DNA from: Adiantum capillus-veneris
Lineage: Eukaryota > Streptophyta > Polypodiopsida > Polypodiales > Pteridaceae
Assembly: GCA_014529385.2 (NCBI GenBank)
Contig: CM043958.1
Location: 121,924,817-121,988,816, forward strand
Direction of reading: 5' to 3'
DNA length: 64,000 bases
Position numbers and translations under genes: made by a program. How positions within the stretch are numbered: position 1 is the first letter of the stretch; each line of letters opens with the position of its first letter. The notes beneath the pieces are model-generated. The model was given only the letters and a program-made list of their open reading frames with translations. It was not told the origin of the DNA and made no database searches. Of this stretch, positions 12,491 through 21,995 are shown in pieces.

Positions 12491-13445
12491 TAATTTCCCT
12501 CTTTAATTTACCCCTAAAAATAGCGTAATTCCACTAAGATGATTAGTTAAACTAATTATGTGAGCTTCTCCTAATTATCACGAGTTTCTTAATACCTAAT
12601 TCACCCTTGATAAATGTATCATAGCATTTGAATTCAATTTACTAATTTCCCCTATTTAAATTACTCAAAAAATAGAGTAATTCTGCTAACTTAATTAGCT
12701 AGATTAACTTTCTGAGCTTCTCCTAATTATCACGGGTTCTTGAACACCTAATTAACCACTGATAAATGTATCACAACATTTGAATTCCATTTACTAATTT
12801 CCCCTATTTAAATTACTCACAAAACAGAGTATTTATGCTAACTTAATTAGCTAGATTAATTTTATAAGCTTATCCTAATTTTCATAGATTTTTGAATACC
12901 TATTTAACCCCTGATAAATATATCACAACATTTAAAATCCATTTACTAATTTCTCCTATTTCAATTACTCAAAAAATAGAGTATTTCTGCTAACTTAATT
13001 AGCTAGATTAATTTTATGAGCTTATCCTAATTATAACGGGTTTTTGAACACCTAATTAACCACTGATAAATATATCACAACATTTAAAATCCATTTACTA
13101 ATTTCCCCTATTTAAATTACTCAAAAAACAGAGTACATCTGCTAAATTAATTAGCTAGATTAATTTTCTGAGCTTTTCCTAATTATCACAGGTTCTTGAA
13201 CACCTAATTAACCACTGATAAATATATCACAACATTTGAAATCCATTTACTAATTTCCCCTATTTAAATTACTCAAAAAACAGAGTACTTCTTCTAAATT
13301 AATTAGCTAGATTAATTTTCTGAGCTTATCCTAATTATCACAGGTTTTTGAACACCTAATTAACCACTGATAAATATATCACATCATTTGAAATTCATTT
13401 ACTAATTTCCCCTATTAAAATTGCTCAAAAAATAGAGTAATTATG
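12491..13445. repeat. Minisatellite block 2 in the solo LTR (about 145-150-bp unit)
   Basis: About seven units with landmarks AATTAGCTAGATTAATTTT, CCTAATTATCACAGG, CACCTAATTAACCACTGATA and CATTTACTAATTTCCCC. The unit shares ATTATCACGG, CTGATAAAT and TTTACTAATTTCCC with block 1, so both arrays descend from one ancestral unit that was amplified twice. Confidence 0.93.
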
Positions 13446-13873
13446 CCTAATTAATTAGGAAAACTTCTCAAAAAATTATAGGATAATTTTTCTATATTAA
13501 TAACTGTCTAATGCATCTTTGATAATTACTTCAACGTAATCTAATCTTAATTAATATATTTACTATTCATTCATGGTTAATTTGGCTAATTTTAGCCCTA
13601 TTATAATAGTATAATTAATTAGCTTAGTATTACTAAGCTTAATTCTAATAATCAGCAGAGATTAATTAATTAAGAGAGGTTTGAGGAGCATACTTAAGCC
13701 TAATCTTTGATTTATTAACAAATATCTTAATCTAACCTTGCTAATTAAGAAGGATTAGGCTAATTACCGTTAAGGTTAATCAATTAGAGATTGATTTCTG
13801 CGTAGTGTCCTCTCTAGATGAGAGAGGGAGTATCAAGGCTCCGAGTCTGTGTAAAATGTGAAGCTAGGGGTCC

Positions 13874-13881
13874 TATTTATA
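13874..13881 (-). promoter_or_regulatory. TATA box of the 4.6-kb LTR
   Basis: TATAAATA on the minus strand, followed by GGACCCCTAGC. It sits about 490 bp from the LTR start. The related LTR at 38823 has TATATAAAG followed by ACCCCTTTCC in the same place, which supports a real promoter. Confidence 0.6.
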
Positions 13882-14378
13882 GTTTTCTGGCAATCTTAAG
13901 CTCTCACAGGCTTAAAAAAACAGTTGCTTGCAGTTCAAGCAACCCCCTACAGGTCAAAAAACGACCCCTGCTGCTAAATGAGTCCCTGGCAGGTCACTGA
14001 TGACCCTCCCATTACCTGCCAGCTTTTAAAATATCAATTATGCTATATTTTGACCTATTTTTGCTTAATTGGTAAATATCTTGTAAATATCTAGGAAGAC
14101 TTTAATAAAGTCTATGCTTAAATGATTACTGCAACCCTTCAATTTTACCTATTTTACTCAATTCACAGCGTAAACTTCCAGGGGTCATAACTATGCCAGT
14201 TTTTATCGGAATTCAATTCTGAAAATTTCTAGCCCGGGGTTTGTTGTGCTTAAGATTCCAAAAATACCAATATTTGCCATGGTCGGACAATTCTACATTG
14301 CTTTTTCAATAATCATATCAGTTTGATTAAGCTTTATACAACCTTTAAGGTTTCAGAAACTGGAAACCTTACAGTGGT

Positions 14379-16411
14379 AGATAGAAGTTCGTTTGTAACT
14401 TCCGTCAACTGATCATCCTTGGCTTTGCATACATCTGACAGTTTGGTAAGCAGCTCACCCAGTTCTTCCATTTCTTTATGTTGCTTATCTCTTGCAAGCT
14501 GATGTTATTCAACTTTCGCTCTTAAATCCTACACTTGCCTCTGGATATTGGTGATGACATTAAGTCCGCCATCCAGCTCCCCTTGGAGTGCGTTAATTAC
14601 CATCTCTAACTCTTTGGCCTGTGTGCTACAGCCAAGTGCTGCTGAGCGAAGTCTTTCTGTCATCTCCTGCATTTGCTTAGCATATTCGTTCACTTGCAGG
14701 ATGACTTCATCATTTGATTGCAAGTCTTCGCTTTGTGTTAATTGCCTTGATGTTTCCGCAGATTCTTTTACCTTTGGTTGTGTCATGGCTGCTGGTTGTT
14801 GTTGTTGCCCTTGTGTCTGCTAATCTTTTTCTGTTGAGGTAGAGGGTTGTATAACAGCCTTATCTTGTTGTGTTGAGGTAGAGGGTGTTTCCTTGGCCTC
14901 TTGTGTGCTCAGCTTGTGCGGAGTCCTCTTGTGGTGCACAATTGGCTGCCTTTTCTGTCTCTAGCTCTCCCTCTATTTGCTTCTCTTGAGTAGAGACATC
15001 TGCTTGTTGTGCTATTTTTGCTGCTTCTTGCTGTTCAGATTCTTGTGTAGCTTTAGCTGCTTTTTCCTGTTCAACTTCTGCTTCTTTCGTTGGCTCATTT
15101 GTTGTGTCTTTCACTGTCGGTGATGGTGGTGGGCTCGGCATTGTGTGATCTTGGTGTTTGGAGACAGGAGAAGAGATGCGCACCTTGGGCATGTTGTGCT
15201 TCTCCGTGTGCAGTGGTTTCCTCTGATCATTTTTGTTATTCTTTTGCCTCTTTTGCTTTTCTTGCCGCTTCTTCCACTTCTTTCAGCTTTAGAGCTTCTG
15301 CTTCTTCGTACCTCCGTTCCAGTTCTTCAGTGGATTTTTCAGCATGCTTCCTGGTGTGATGCTTGGTTCTTAGTCTATTAAGCCTACTAAGCACCCACTT
15401 TTCCGGGTCCTTTCCTTGTGCTTGGCGACTGCATTGGTATGCGTGTTTCTCTCTTTCAAACCGGGCTTGCTTTTGAATAGGCTCTTCTTGGTGTGCTGCC
15501 ATAGCTTTTCTCTTCATTTCCTCCCGTCGTGCTCTCTTTTCTTCATTATCCGAGCTCTCATTGTTGTGCCTTTCCGGCAAGCTTTCAGTCGATTCTTCGT
15601 CAGATTTGTAGGATCTCTTAGCCGATCTTGTAGCTCGAGGAGATGGTTGAGCTGATACTATCCAAGTGTTTTGATATGGGGCAGGTGGTAGGTTGTCAGC
15701 CATGCCGATGGCATGGTATGCAATCCTTGTCAACACCTCTGGTGCACCCAGGTATGTAATCTTTCCTTCTTTCTTTATTCCTTTCAAAGTGGTCAAGACA
15801 TATTGAGCATGGTCAACCAGTTGCCTGGTTGTTGACATGAGGACTATCATGAAGGTGGTGGCATCTGCATGATTGGGCGTGGTATACCTTGGTGGCCTCT
15901 TAGCAAGGAAATGGAATTCTTGGTGGTATACCTGGTTGGCTCTTCCACCTGCTTGTGGATAAGGTCCGCAAAGGTGGCTACGGTGATTTCTTTTGTGAAA
16001 GTTCCGGCCATCTTCCTATCTCTTGCCCTCATTGTAATTCCTTCTGTGGGCAATTTGAGTGCCTCTGCCACCATTTCCTTGGTGATGTGGGTAAGAAATA
16101 TGTGCAGTTCCATCTTCCTTGATCGTGGACAAAAGCTCGTAAGCTTTTTGGAAGTCCACTCCGCACGGCTCTTATTCGTAAAAATCTCTGAGTCCTAGCT
16201 GTTAGCTGGCATCTTTGGTTTCAAGCTTGGCGGCCACATCATACACTTCTTTTGGTAGGAGTTGCAACTCTACTTGATGTCCCTCCTCGCTCTTGAATCT
16301 TCCAGTGAACACTGTGTTGTGATACTCCTCAAGTTGTTCCTTTGAGAGATAGGTTGCCTTGGCGGTTTTGACTGAATCGGGGTCCAGTTGGTATGTTGGT
16401 AGTTCTTGCAA
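14379..16411 (-). pseudogene. Gypsy accessory gene, N-terminal half (broken)
   Basis: Upstream half of the accessory gene, starting at the Met at 16411 (MQELPTYQLDPDSV). Pieces in order: 16411-16202 (VFTGRFKSEEGHQVELQLLP), 16113-15847 (EMVAEALKLPTEGITMRARD), 15850-15236 (start with TTRQLVDHAQYVLTTLKGIK, then a long Arg/Glu/Lys-rich helical region ending in ELERRYEEAEALKLKEVEEA), 15192-14860 (Glu/Gln/Ala-rich) and 14786-14529 (EYAKQMQEMTERLRSAALG). The second half strongly suggests coiled coil. At least four frame changes occur. It lies about 240 bp downstream of a palindromic-repeat block. The family is not recognised; the location suggests an env-like or third ORF. Confidence 0.6.
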
Positions 16412-16647
16412 CTTTTATTTCTGGTTGAGCTTCTTCTTGGATCTCTCTACTGCTTACATGGCTCCTGTTCAGTGAATAGAGTGTCAAAGTTAGCAGATTT
16501 GATGGATTTTTCTCCGAAATGTCCTTTAGTCTAAAATGCTAACTATTTTGATCCAATTTGCTTCAAATAAATTTTTGAACAAGTATAGATGCATAAAAAC
16601 ATGCAAGGAACAAAACTGTAAAGTTCAAACAAAAAATTACAACCAAA

Positions 16648-17248
16648 GTAAATAATCGCGATTATTTACAGCTAAGTAATTTCTCCAACTTTTTGCAAAC
16701 TTGGCATCACAGGCCTGAAGTATTTACCAAATACATGCTCCGTCTAAAATATGGGCTCATTTGGATGCATAGGGTGAAAATGGTACCAGATTTTGGCTTT
16801 AGGTCTCTGAAACAGTAGATATAAAGAAAATTTGAGATTTTGAGCTCCAAATTGGTTCAAAATTGGCTAGTAAGCTTAACACATCATGTACTTTGGATGT
16901 ATGATGGCAAAATATCAAAATTCCCTCATTTTGGCTAGAAAGTAAATAATCGCGATTATTAACTTTTCTACCAAAATCAACAATTTTTTGGTACAAATTG
17001 GTTCTAGGCATTGTATAGACTCTTTGTATGTGAGATGAGGTGATTTGGATCAACAAATGTGGTCCATAACTCAAAATTTGGCTTGCAAAGACTTCTTTGC
17101 GTTTTTTGACAATTTTCTTAGTTATAGATGCTCATTTTGGCTCATACTTGATTTTTGGCATGTAATAGGTGCGTATACATGATAGTTGAGGTGATGAGAC
17201 AATTTCCAAGTAAAAATAGTGCAAAAGTAAATAGTCGTGATTATTTAC
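16648..17248. repeat. Palindrome-bearing repeat block, 3' copy
   Basis: Three copies of a palindrome with core AAATAATCGCGATTATTT (or one- to three-base variants) lie at 16648-16669, 16942-16963 and 17227-17248, spaced 294 and 285 bp. Between them lie related sequences with TTTTGGC and TCAAGTTTTGGTC phrases. The same unit occurs four times in the 5' leader (28308-29189). This block ends just before the accessory gene. Confidence 0.88.
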
Positions 17249-17382
17249 AGCAGTCACAATTTTCTTGCAAAACTTAAAAATTTTGACCTAAACACATTCT
17301 ATAGACCTAAAACAAGTCCTAAATTGAATTTGGTCAAGTTTTGGTCTTGTCGTCATCACTTTGTGCTTTGTCGACTTTGAAA

Positions 17383-17655
17383 TCACCGATTTATGTGACT
17401 ACACTGCCTATTGAGTTGCTTTGTCACTTGTGAGGCTTTGGACTTGTCCGCAATATAGTCATGAAGCAACTCGTCCAATTCTGGCTCATTTGGAATCAGT
17501 TTGACCTCGTATGTCGAATTTGACGCTTTGTAACCTTCGAGCCGTTTTCTGCATTTCGAGGTCTTTGCTTGATTGATTTCACGAAACCAATCATATACGT
17601 TGTATATAAACCTCGTAGGCAAGCTGTCTATGGAGTTAGAACCAGTTTCTGGCAT
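17383..17655 (-). CDS. Unrecognised 90-codon ORF between pol and the accessory gene
   Basis: Starts Met at 17655 (MPETGSNSIDSLPTRF), with YNVYDWFREINQAK and a short acidic helix PNEPELDELLHDYIAD. I do not recognise a domain. It lies in the element's 3' spacer between the basic-tail ORF and the palindromic block, in the same frame register as integrase. It could be a remnant of a larger reading frame; coding status is uncertain. Confidence 0.3.
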   Translation of the reverse strand: MPETGSNSIDSLPTRFIYNVYDWFREINQAKTSKCRKRLEGYKASNSTYEVKLIPNEPELDELLHDYIADKSKASQVTKQLNRQCSHINR

Positions 17656-17659
17656 CTGT

Positions 17660-18660
17660 CAAAAACCTAGCTTTTCTACTGGGGACCCCCTCGACCCCTG
17701 CCGAATGGTCAACTGATGATATAGAAAGGTTCTATTATGTTAGGGCATGCTACAGTTCAAATCCCATCTGATTTGGTCGAGCTGACAAGCCGCTATGATC
17801 AGTTTTTGGTCGTAGGTCTTTGTGCACTGCTCGGGTTCTAGGGTTTTTTCTAGGGGTTTAGACTAGCTACCGGCCGTACAAAATGGATCATTGATGAGTA
17901 AAGAACTTACCCCTCATGTCTCATGTGAGATGGCACTGAAAACGGGCAACTGTAGACTCCGGAAAGTATGCACGAAAGAGGTCGAAAAGCTCTCTCTGCA
18001 AAGGTGACAAGTGGAAATGAAGTTGTTTTAGCCTACCTGTGATATCTATACCCGGACTTCCAAAACCATTTTTCCCCAGATTCCCCCGTTAGTCCTACTA
18101 GGGTGTGAAATCTATGTTAGACTCAAAAAATTTCCCCGATCGGATTCCTGTAGCTCATTCTGCAAGAATTTTGCAAAAGTAGTTATGGCCGCCTAATTTA
18201 GGCTTCCTGCTTCCATCTTCCGATTTCATTGAAAATTTTTGTGCTTGTCTGCCTTGTCTTTCTGATCACCAGTGTGTCTTCCATTTTTCCATCTGAGCGG
18301 CTCTCCTTTGCTATTTATTATTAATTTTTGACCTGTTTATTGAAAAAATCAAAGAAAATAACAAAATGCGCTAAAACAGCAAAGTGAAAATCCAATATTT
18401 ACGAAAATCCGTTGAAAAACACAGCTTTATTGTTTTTTGTTGGATTTCTCCATTTTTAAGTCTCCTTATCAAGAAAAATGATGAAACATAACCAAAAAGG
18501 ACTATTTTTTATGATTTTCTGATAGTATATACACTATTTACACTCATCGGAAAGATATTATTAGTGAATTTTTCCTTGATGATAAATTATAAGGGCATTA
18601 TTAGGTAATTTTGTAAAAAATCACACGTTAACATCGGACTTTTTCCTCCCTCTTCAAACA
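17660..18660 (-). other. Gypsy 3' spacer, no coding signal recognised
   Basis: About 1 kb of stop-rich sequence within the Gypsy element, between the retropepsin/basic ORF and the small ORF at 17383. I recognise no repeat or motif. Confidence 0.5.
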
Positions 18661-18666
18661 TTGCCC

Positions 18667-19251
18667 TTAATTACTTAGTGCCCTTCCACCCCTCCTAGAT
18701 GGCGTACTCCGGGACGACTGTGTGCATGGGTTGAACAATCGTCTCTTATGCAAAGCCATGGTTGGCTCTACCATGCTTTGAAGATCAATGCAATTCAAAC
18801 CACTATGTTGTGCAAGAGCTGGGTCTTGAGTAATTAACTCAAGGGTTTCTAATGTCGAGGCTTTCTGATGCTGTCTTCCAAAGAGCAAATATTGTAGCTT
18901 GTGTGCTCTCTGTTTGATTGTACCATCAAGATGCTTTAGCACATTGATTGCCTGAGCTATTGGTAGTACTTTTGACTGTTGTCGAGCTTTTTCTCGCCAT
19001 TGGTAGGTTGGTTTGCTTGGTGTGGAATGGTGTGGTGGAGTCTTTTGAGATTTAACTCTACATTGCTTGATTGGTTTTATAGTTTGTGGAGAAGATAAGT
19101 GCTCCTTTTTCTGCCAAATCCATTTCAAGTTAGGTTCCTTGACCCTTGGAACCTTCTTTTGTTTTGTTGGTGATGTTTTGGGCACCCAGATTTGAATCGG
19201 CTTATCCTTAAGGTGTGCTTTTGGTACCCAAATTTGCTTCACTCCTTGCAT
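18667..19251 (-). CDS. Basic protein segment with repeated IWVPK motifs (tail of second-protease ORF)
   Basis: A 194-codon open segment in the same frame as the upstream retropepsin-like region and separated from it by one stop near 19300. The N-terminal part has three related motifs (QIWVPKAH, QIWVPKTS, KWIWQKKE) in a Lys/Pro/Gln-rich context. A middle helix follows (AQAINVLKHLDGTIKQRAHK), then an Arg-rich end. High positive charge suggests nucleic-acid binding, but that is inference. No metal-binding knuckle is visible. I know of no standard Gypsy domain with this repeat; it may be a C-terminal extension of pol. Confidence 0.45.
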   Translation of the reverse strand: MQGVKQIWVPKAHLKDKPIQIWVPKTSPTKQKKVPRVKEPNLKWIWQKKEHLSSPQTIKPIKQCRVKSQKTPPHHSTPSKPTYQWREKARQQSKVLPIAQAINVLKHLDGTIKQRAHKLQYLLFGRQHQKASTLETLELITQDPALAQHSGLNCIDLQSMVEPTMALHKRRLFNPCTQSSRSTPSRRGGRALSN

Positions 19252-19299
19252 GCTACATGTAGCCTTTGCTTGTCGAGAGGATGGAGAAGATTGATTACT

Positions 19300-19720
19300 T
19301 CATGGTTTGGTCTGTCGATTGCTTCCTTGCCATTCCTCCTTGCTTGGTGCAATTGGAACAATGAGTTGCCCGCCTTTAGGTGATAGCTTGAGCTGATTTG
19401 TATCCCAATTTGGTACTGCTTTGTATGTCCGTATCCAGGGAATTCCAAGAATCATCGTCTCATTCATGTGTTCATCTAGTAAGCATACAAACTGATGAGG
19501 GCATGAACATCCATGTACTATCACCTTCAGTTTGACTACTCCCAATGTTGGTGTTGGATTCTTGCTGCATCCTTTGATTGTCGCTATTCATGTTGTTAAC
19601 GATTGACTTGTTGCTTTTTTGTACGTGGAATAACTGACTGCATTTACTCTAGCTCCTGTGTCGACCAAAGCATTTGTGCTATGATTGTCGAGCTATACTT
19701 CGATGTGCAGGTCCATTCCG
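19300..19720 (-). pseudogene. Second retropepsin-like domain downstream of integrase
   Basis: The reverse strand reads ALVDTGARVNAVSY (DTG codons at 19654-19662), followed by a beta-strand-rich stretch GVVKLKVIVHG and then MILGIPWIRTYKAV near 19460-19420. A DTG loop plus a C-terminal [IL]LG-x-x-W/F motif is the hallmark of retroviral-type aspartic protease, which cleaves Gag-Pol. In Ty3/Gypsy the protease normally lies before RT, and this element also has that one (24100-24400). A stop and a frameshift occur around 19600, so it is not intact. It is in the same frame register as integrase, hinting at a pol extension. A remnant of another insertion is possible, but no insertion scars were seen. 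Confidence 0.65.
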
Positions 19721-19959
19721 TCTAACCATTCATCATCTGTTGAAACTGCATCTTTAGGCAATTCCCATTGTTGGCCATCTGTGTTGATGGGAGTCGATAT
19801 CTGTTGATTCTTGAGAGCAGCTCTCCGTTTGAGTACCCGAAGCTGAGCTTCTCTTGGGCTTCATCAATAACCTGCTATCGTTTAATCCTCCTATGCTTGG
19901 CTGCATGCATTCTTTCTAACAATTTATTGGTGCGGCAAATTGTATTTTTTTTAAACGAC

Positions 19960-20823
19960 ATCTACTAATCCAATTAGCCATTGATTCACCATCTAGGGTG
20001 GACAACTTTACTGCTCCACTTGGAGATACATCTTCAATGATAAACGGTCCGTTTCCCTTTTTCTTAACCTTGGGAATGTGTCGCTTAAGAGAATAGACTA
20101 AAACTAAGTCCCCTTTCTTGAGGTTTTTGTTATTAGATGGGAATCAAAAAACTGTTTTTGTTTCCACTTTTGTGCATAGATATGAGCTACAGCAGTTAGC
20201 CTTTGCTCATCTAGCTTTTCCAAATCTTCAAGTCTCTCTGACAATTCATGTCCAGTCCACTCAAGATTTTTAGCTAGCCTTAGTGTCGGCAATAGAAATT
20301 TTATTGGCAGTATGGCATCAAGATCATAAACAAGGTTAAAGGGTGTAGCATTTAAAGCTGTTTTGAATGAAACTCGATAAGCCCATAGAGTAGAATGGAG
20401 ATTCATTTCTCAGTTTGTCCTTCTTGAACTAACCACTTTAGTCAGTACCGAGCTAAGAATTTTGTTCGTATGCTTAGCTTGTCCGTTCGCTCATGGTGGG
20501 TGATAGAGAGCTGATTTGTTATGGATGACCATAAACTCATTAAGCAAACACTCGATTACCTCATTGAGGAAAGGAGTTCCCCGATCACTGACAATTTTTA
20601 TTGGTAGTCCATATCTCGTGAATACATACTCATATAAGAATGCGGCAGTGGTTCTGGAATCATTCGTTTGAGTTGCTTTAGCTTCGGCCCACTTGGTCAA
20701 ATAGTCCGTAGCTATAATGATATATTGAGCTTGGGTTCTATAAGCAGGTGGGTGTATCGGCCCAACAAAATATATACCCCACTTTGCGAAAGCTCTAGCC
20801 CCCATCATTGGGCTTAAGGACAT
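19960..20823 (-). pseudogene. Gypsy integrase core and C-terminal domain
   Basis: Catalytic core (rve) and C-terminal part of integrase, which inserts cDNA into the genome. The core at 20823-20491 shows GPIHPPAYRTQAQYIIIATD, YVFTRYGLP and SDRGTPFLNEV. The third catalytic region continues past a stop to GQAKHTNK near 20480. The C-terminal piece at 20406-20104 (WAYRVSFKTALNATPFNLVY) is followed by VYSLKRHIPKVKKKGNGPF near 20095-20040. Of the DDE triad, the first Asp is replaced by Tyr (GIYFVGPI) and the Glu by Lys (GQAKH), so it is catalytically dead. No chromodomain was recognised. Confidence 0.88.
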
Positions 20824-21110
20824 CTATCTACATGTGTTGGCATTTTTGCTCGTTGACAAGCATCACACCTTTGAACATATTCTTTGGCATCTGCAAAAAG
20901 TGTTGGCCACCATATGCCTTCCATCAAGATTGCTCTTGCGGTGGTCTCACTAGAAAAGTGACCTCTAGCTAATCCAGCATGTACTTGTTCTATAATTGGA
21001 TATACTCGTCTTCATTTGCACAAAGACGCAAATGTTGATCTTTACCTCTCCGATACAATTGGTTTCCAATAAGAGCATAGTCTTTTGCTTTAGTTTCAAT
21101 TGCTCTTTGA
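20824..21110 (-). pseudogene. Integrase zinc-binding module, second (proximal) copy
   Basis: The reverse strand gives KDYALIGNQLYRRGKDQHL, then (after a stop) EQVHAGLARGHFSSETTARA and EGIWWPTLFADAKEYV, ending RCDACQR. The His...His...Cys-x2-Cys pattern is the integrase N-terminal zinc finger that helps multimerisation and DNA binding. It directly precedes the catalytic core, as expected. It is unusual because a second complete module sits immediately upstream (21190-21480). Confidence 0.8.
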
Positions 21111-21189
21111 CGGCGTTTACTCATATCCTCATGAAATGTTCGGCTTGATAAGTAAGTAGCCAGATAATTACTCCACTTAGGAACAGGTG

Positions 21190-21579
21190 ACATTTGGAAC
21201 AAAGTTACATGAGGTATGGGTGTCTGTTTTTGACATTGAGGACAATCCTTTACAAAATATCGAACATCACTTCTCATAGTCGGCCAAAATACTCCAAGTC
21301 TCAAGATTCTTTGCATAGTTTGATCTTCCGCAAAGTGAGTCCTACTATGGTAATATGTGCTTGACTTAGGTACTGGTTTTTCTCCTGAGGATTAATACAT
21401 AAGATCAATATTCCATCTCGATTTCTTTTGTATAGCCTACCAGCTAATAATTGATACATAGCCGATTGCTTGATTAATCCAATTGTAATAGGAAGTGATG
21501 TTTGTGAATCCACTTGAGCTATTGTCATCAATGATACCATGTTTTTTGACCATCGAGGTATCATTTCCATGGAGAACAA
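21190..21579 (-). pseudogene. Integrase zinc-binding module, first (distal) copy
   Basis: Contains QLLAGRLYKRNRDGILILC, then YLSQAH, and after a one-base frameshift near 21340 THFAEDQTMQRILRLGVFWP and RYFVKDCPQCQKQ. Histidines and cysteines are spaced as in an H2C2 integrase finger. It is followed by about 40 residues of linker (MSPVPKWSNYLATYL) and then a second copy of the same module. Sequence differs greatly between the copies, so the duplication is ancient or reflects a fused RNase H-integrase linker. It lies just downstream of RNase H. Confidence 0.72.
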
Positions 21580-21589
21580 ATAGGTATCT

Positions 21590-21990
21590 GGTGATCATCG
21601 TCTACCCCTTTAGGTGATTCTCCTGAAATAATCCTTGACAAATGATCTGCTCTTTGATGTGTAGTGCCCTTTTTTATAACCACAGTGAAATCAAATTCCA
21701 GAAGAATGATGAACCATCTCACTATTCTTCATGTGCTGCATGGCTTGTTGACCAAATACAACAAAGCTTGATGGTCTACAAAGAACACAAACTTGTTGGC
21801 TAGTAGGTAATGTCTATACTTTTAACGGCATAGATCATTCCTAACCCTTATCTTTCAGTGGTAGTGTAATTCTTTTCTGCCATGTTCAACTGTCAGCTAG
21901 CATAAGAAATAGGAAATTCAATTTTTTCGTCTCCTGGTTGAGCTAGTATACAACCTATAGCAAAATTGGAAGCATCTACATGTATGTGGA
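21590..21990 (-). pseudogene. Gypsy RNase H domain
   Basis: Reverse-strand reading shows FHIHVDASNFAIGCILAQPG, then NMAEKNYTTTER, YAVKKYRHYLLANKF and a FVDHQALLYLVNK stretch, ending near HQRADHLSRI. These match the RT-linked RNase H of Ty3/Gypsy elements, which degrades RNA in RNA:DNA hybrids. The VDAS catalytic Asp is present. In-frame stops break it into pieces. Confidence 0.8.
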
Positions 21991-21995
21991 ATATC

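Larger units (their letters stand above)
9773..14373 (-). mobile_element. 4.6-kb solo LTR nested in the Gypsy accessory gene
   Basis: Flanked by a perfect 5-bp duplication GTGGT (9768-9772 and 14374-14378) and bounded by TG...CA. In minus orientation it begins TGTAAGGTTTCC and ends GGGTTGGGGACATTACA. Removing it rejoins an open accessory reading frame, which confirms insertion. No terminal direct repeat, PBS or pol is present inside, so it is a solo LTR, or less likely a non-autonomous element. A TATAAATA box lies 490 bp from its start. The rest (R/U5) is very long and holds two minisatellite blocks. Its end matches the end of the LTR at 38823-47536. Confidence 0.85.
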
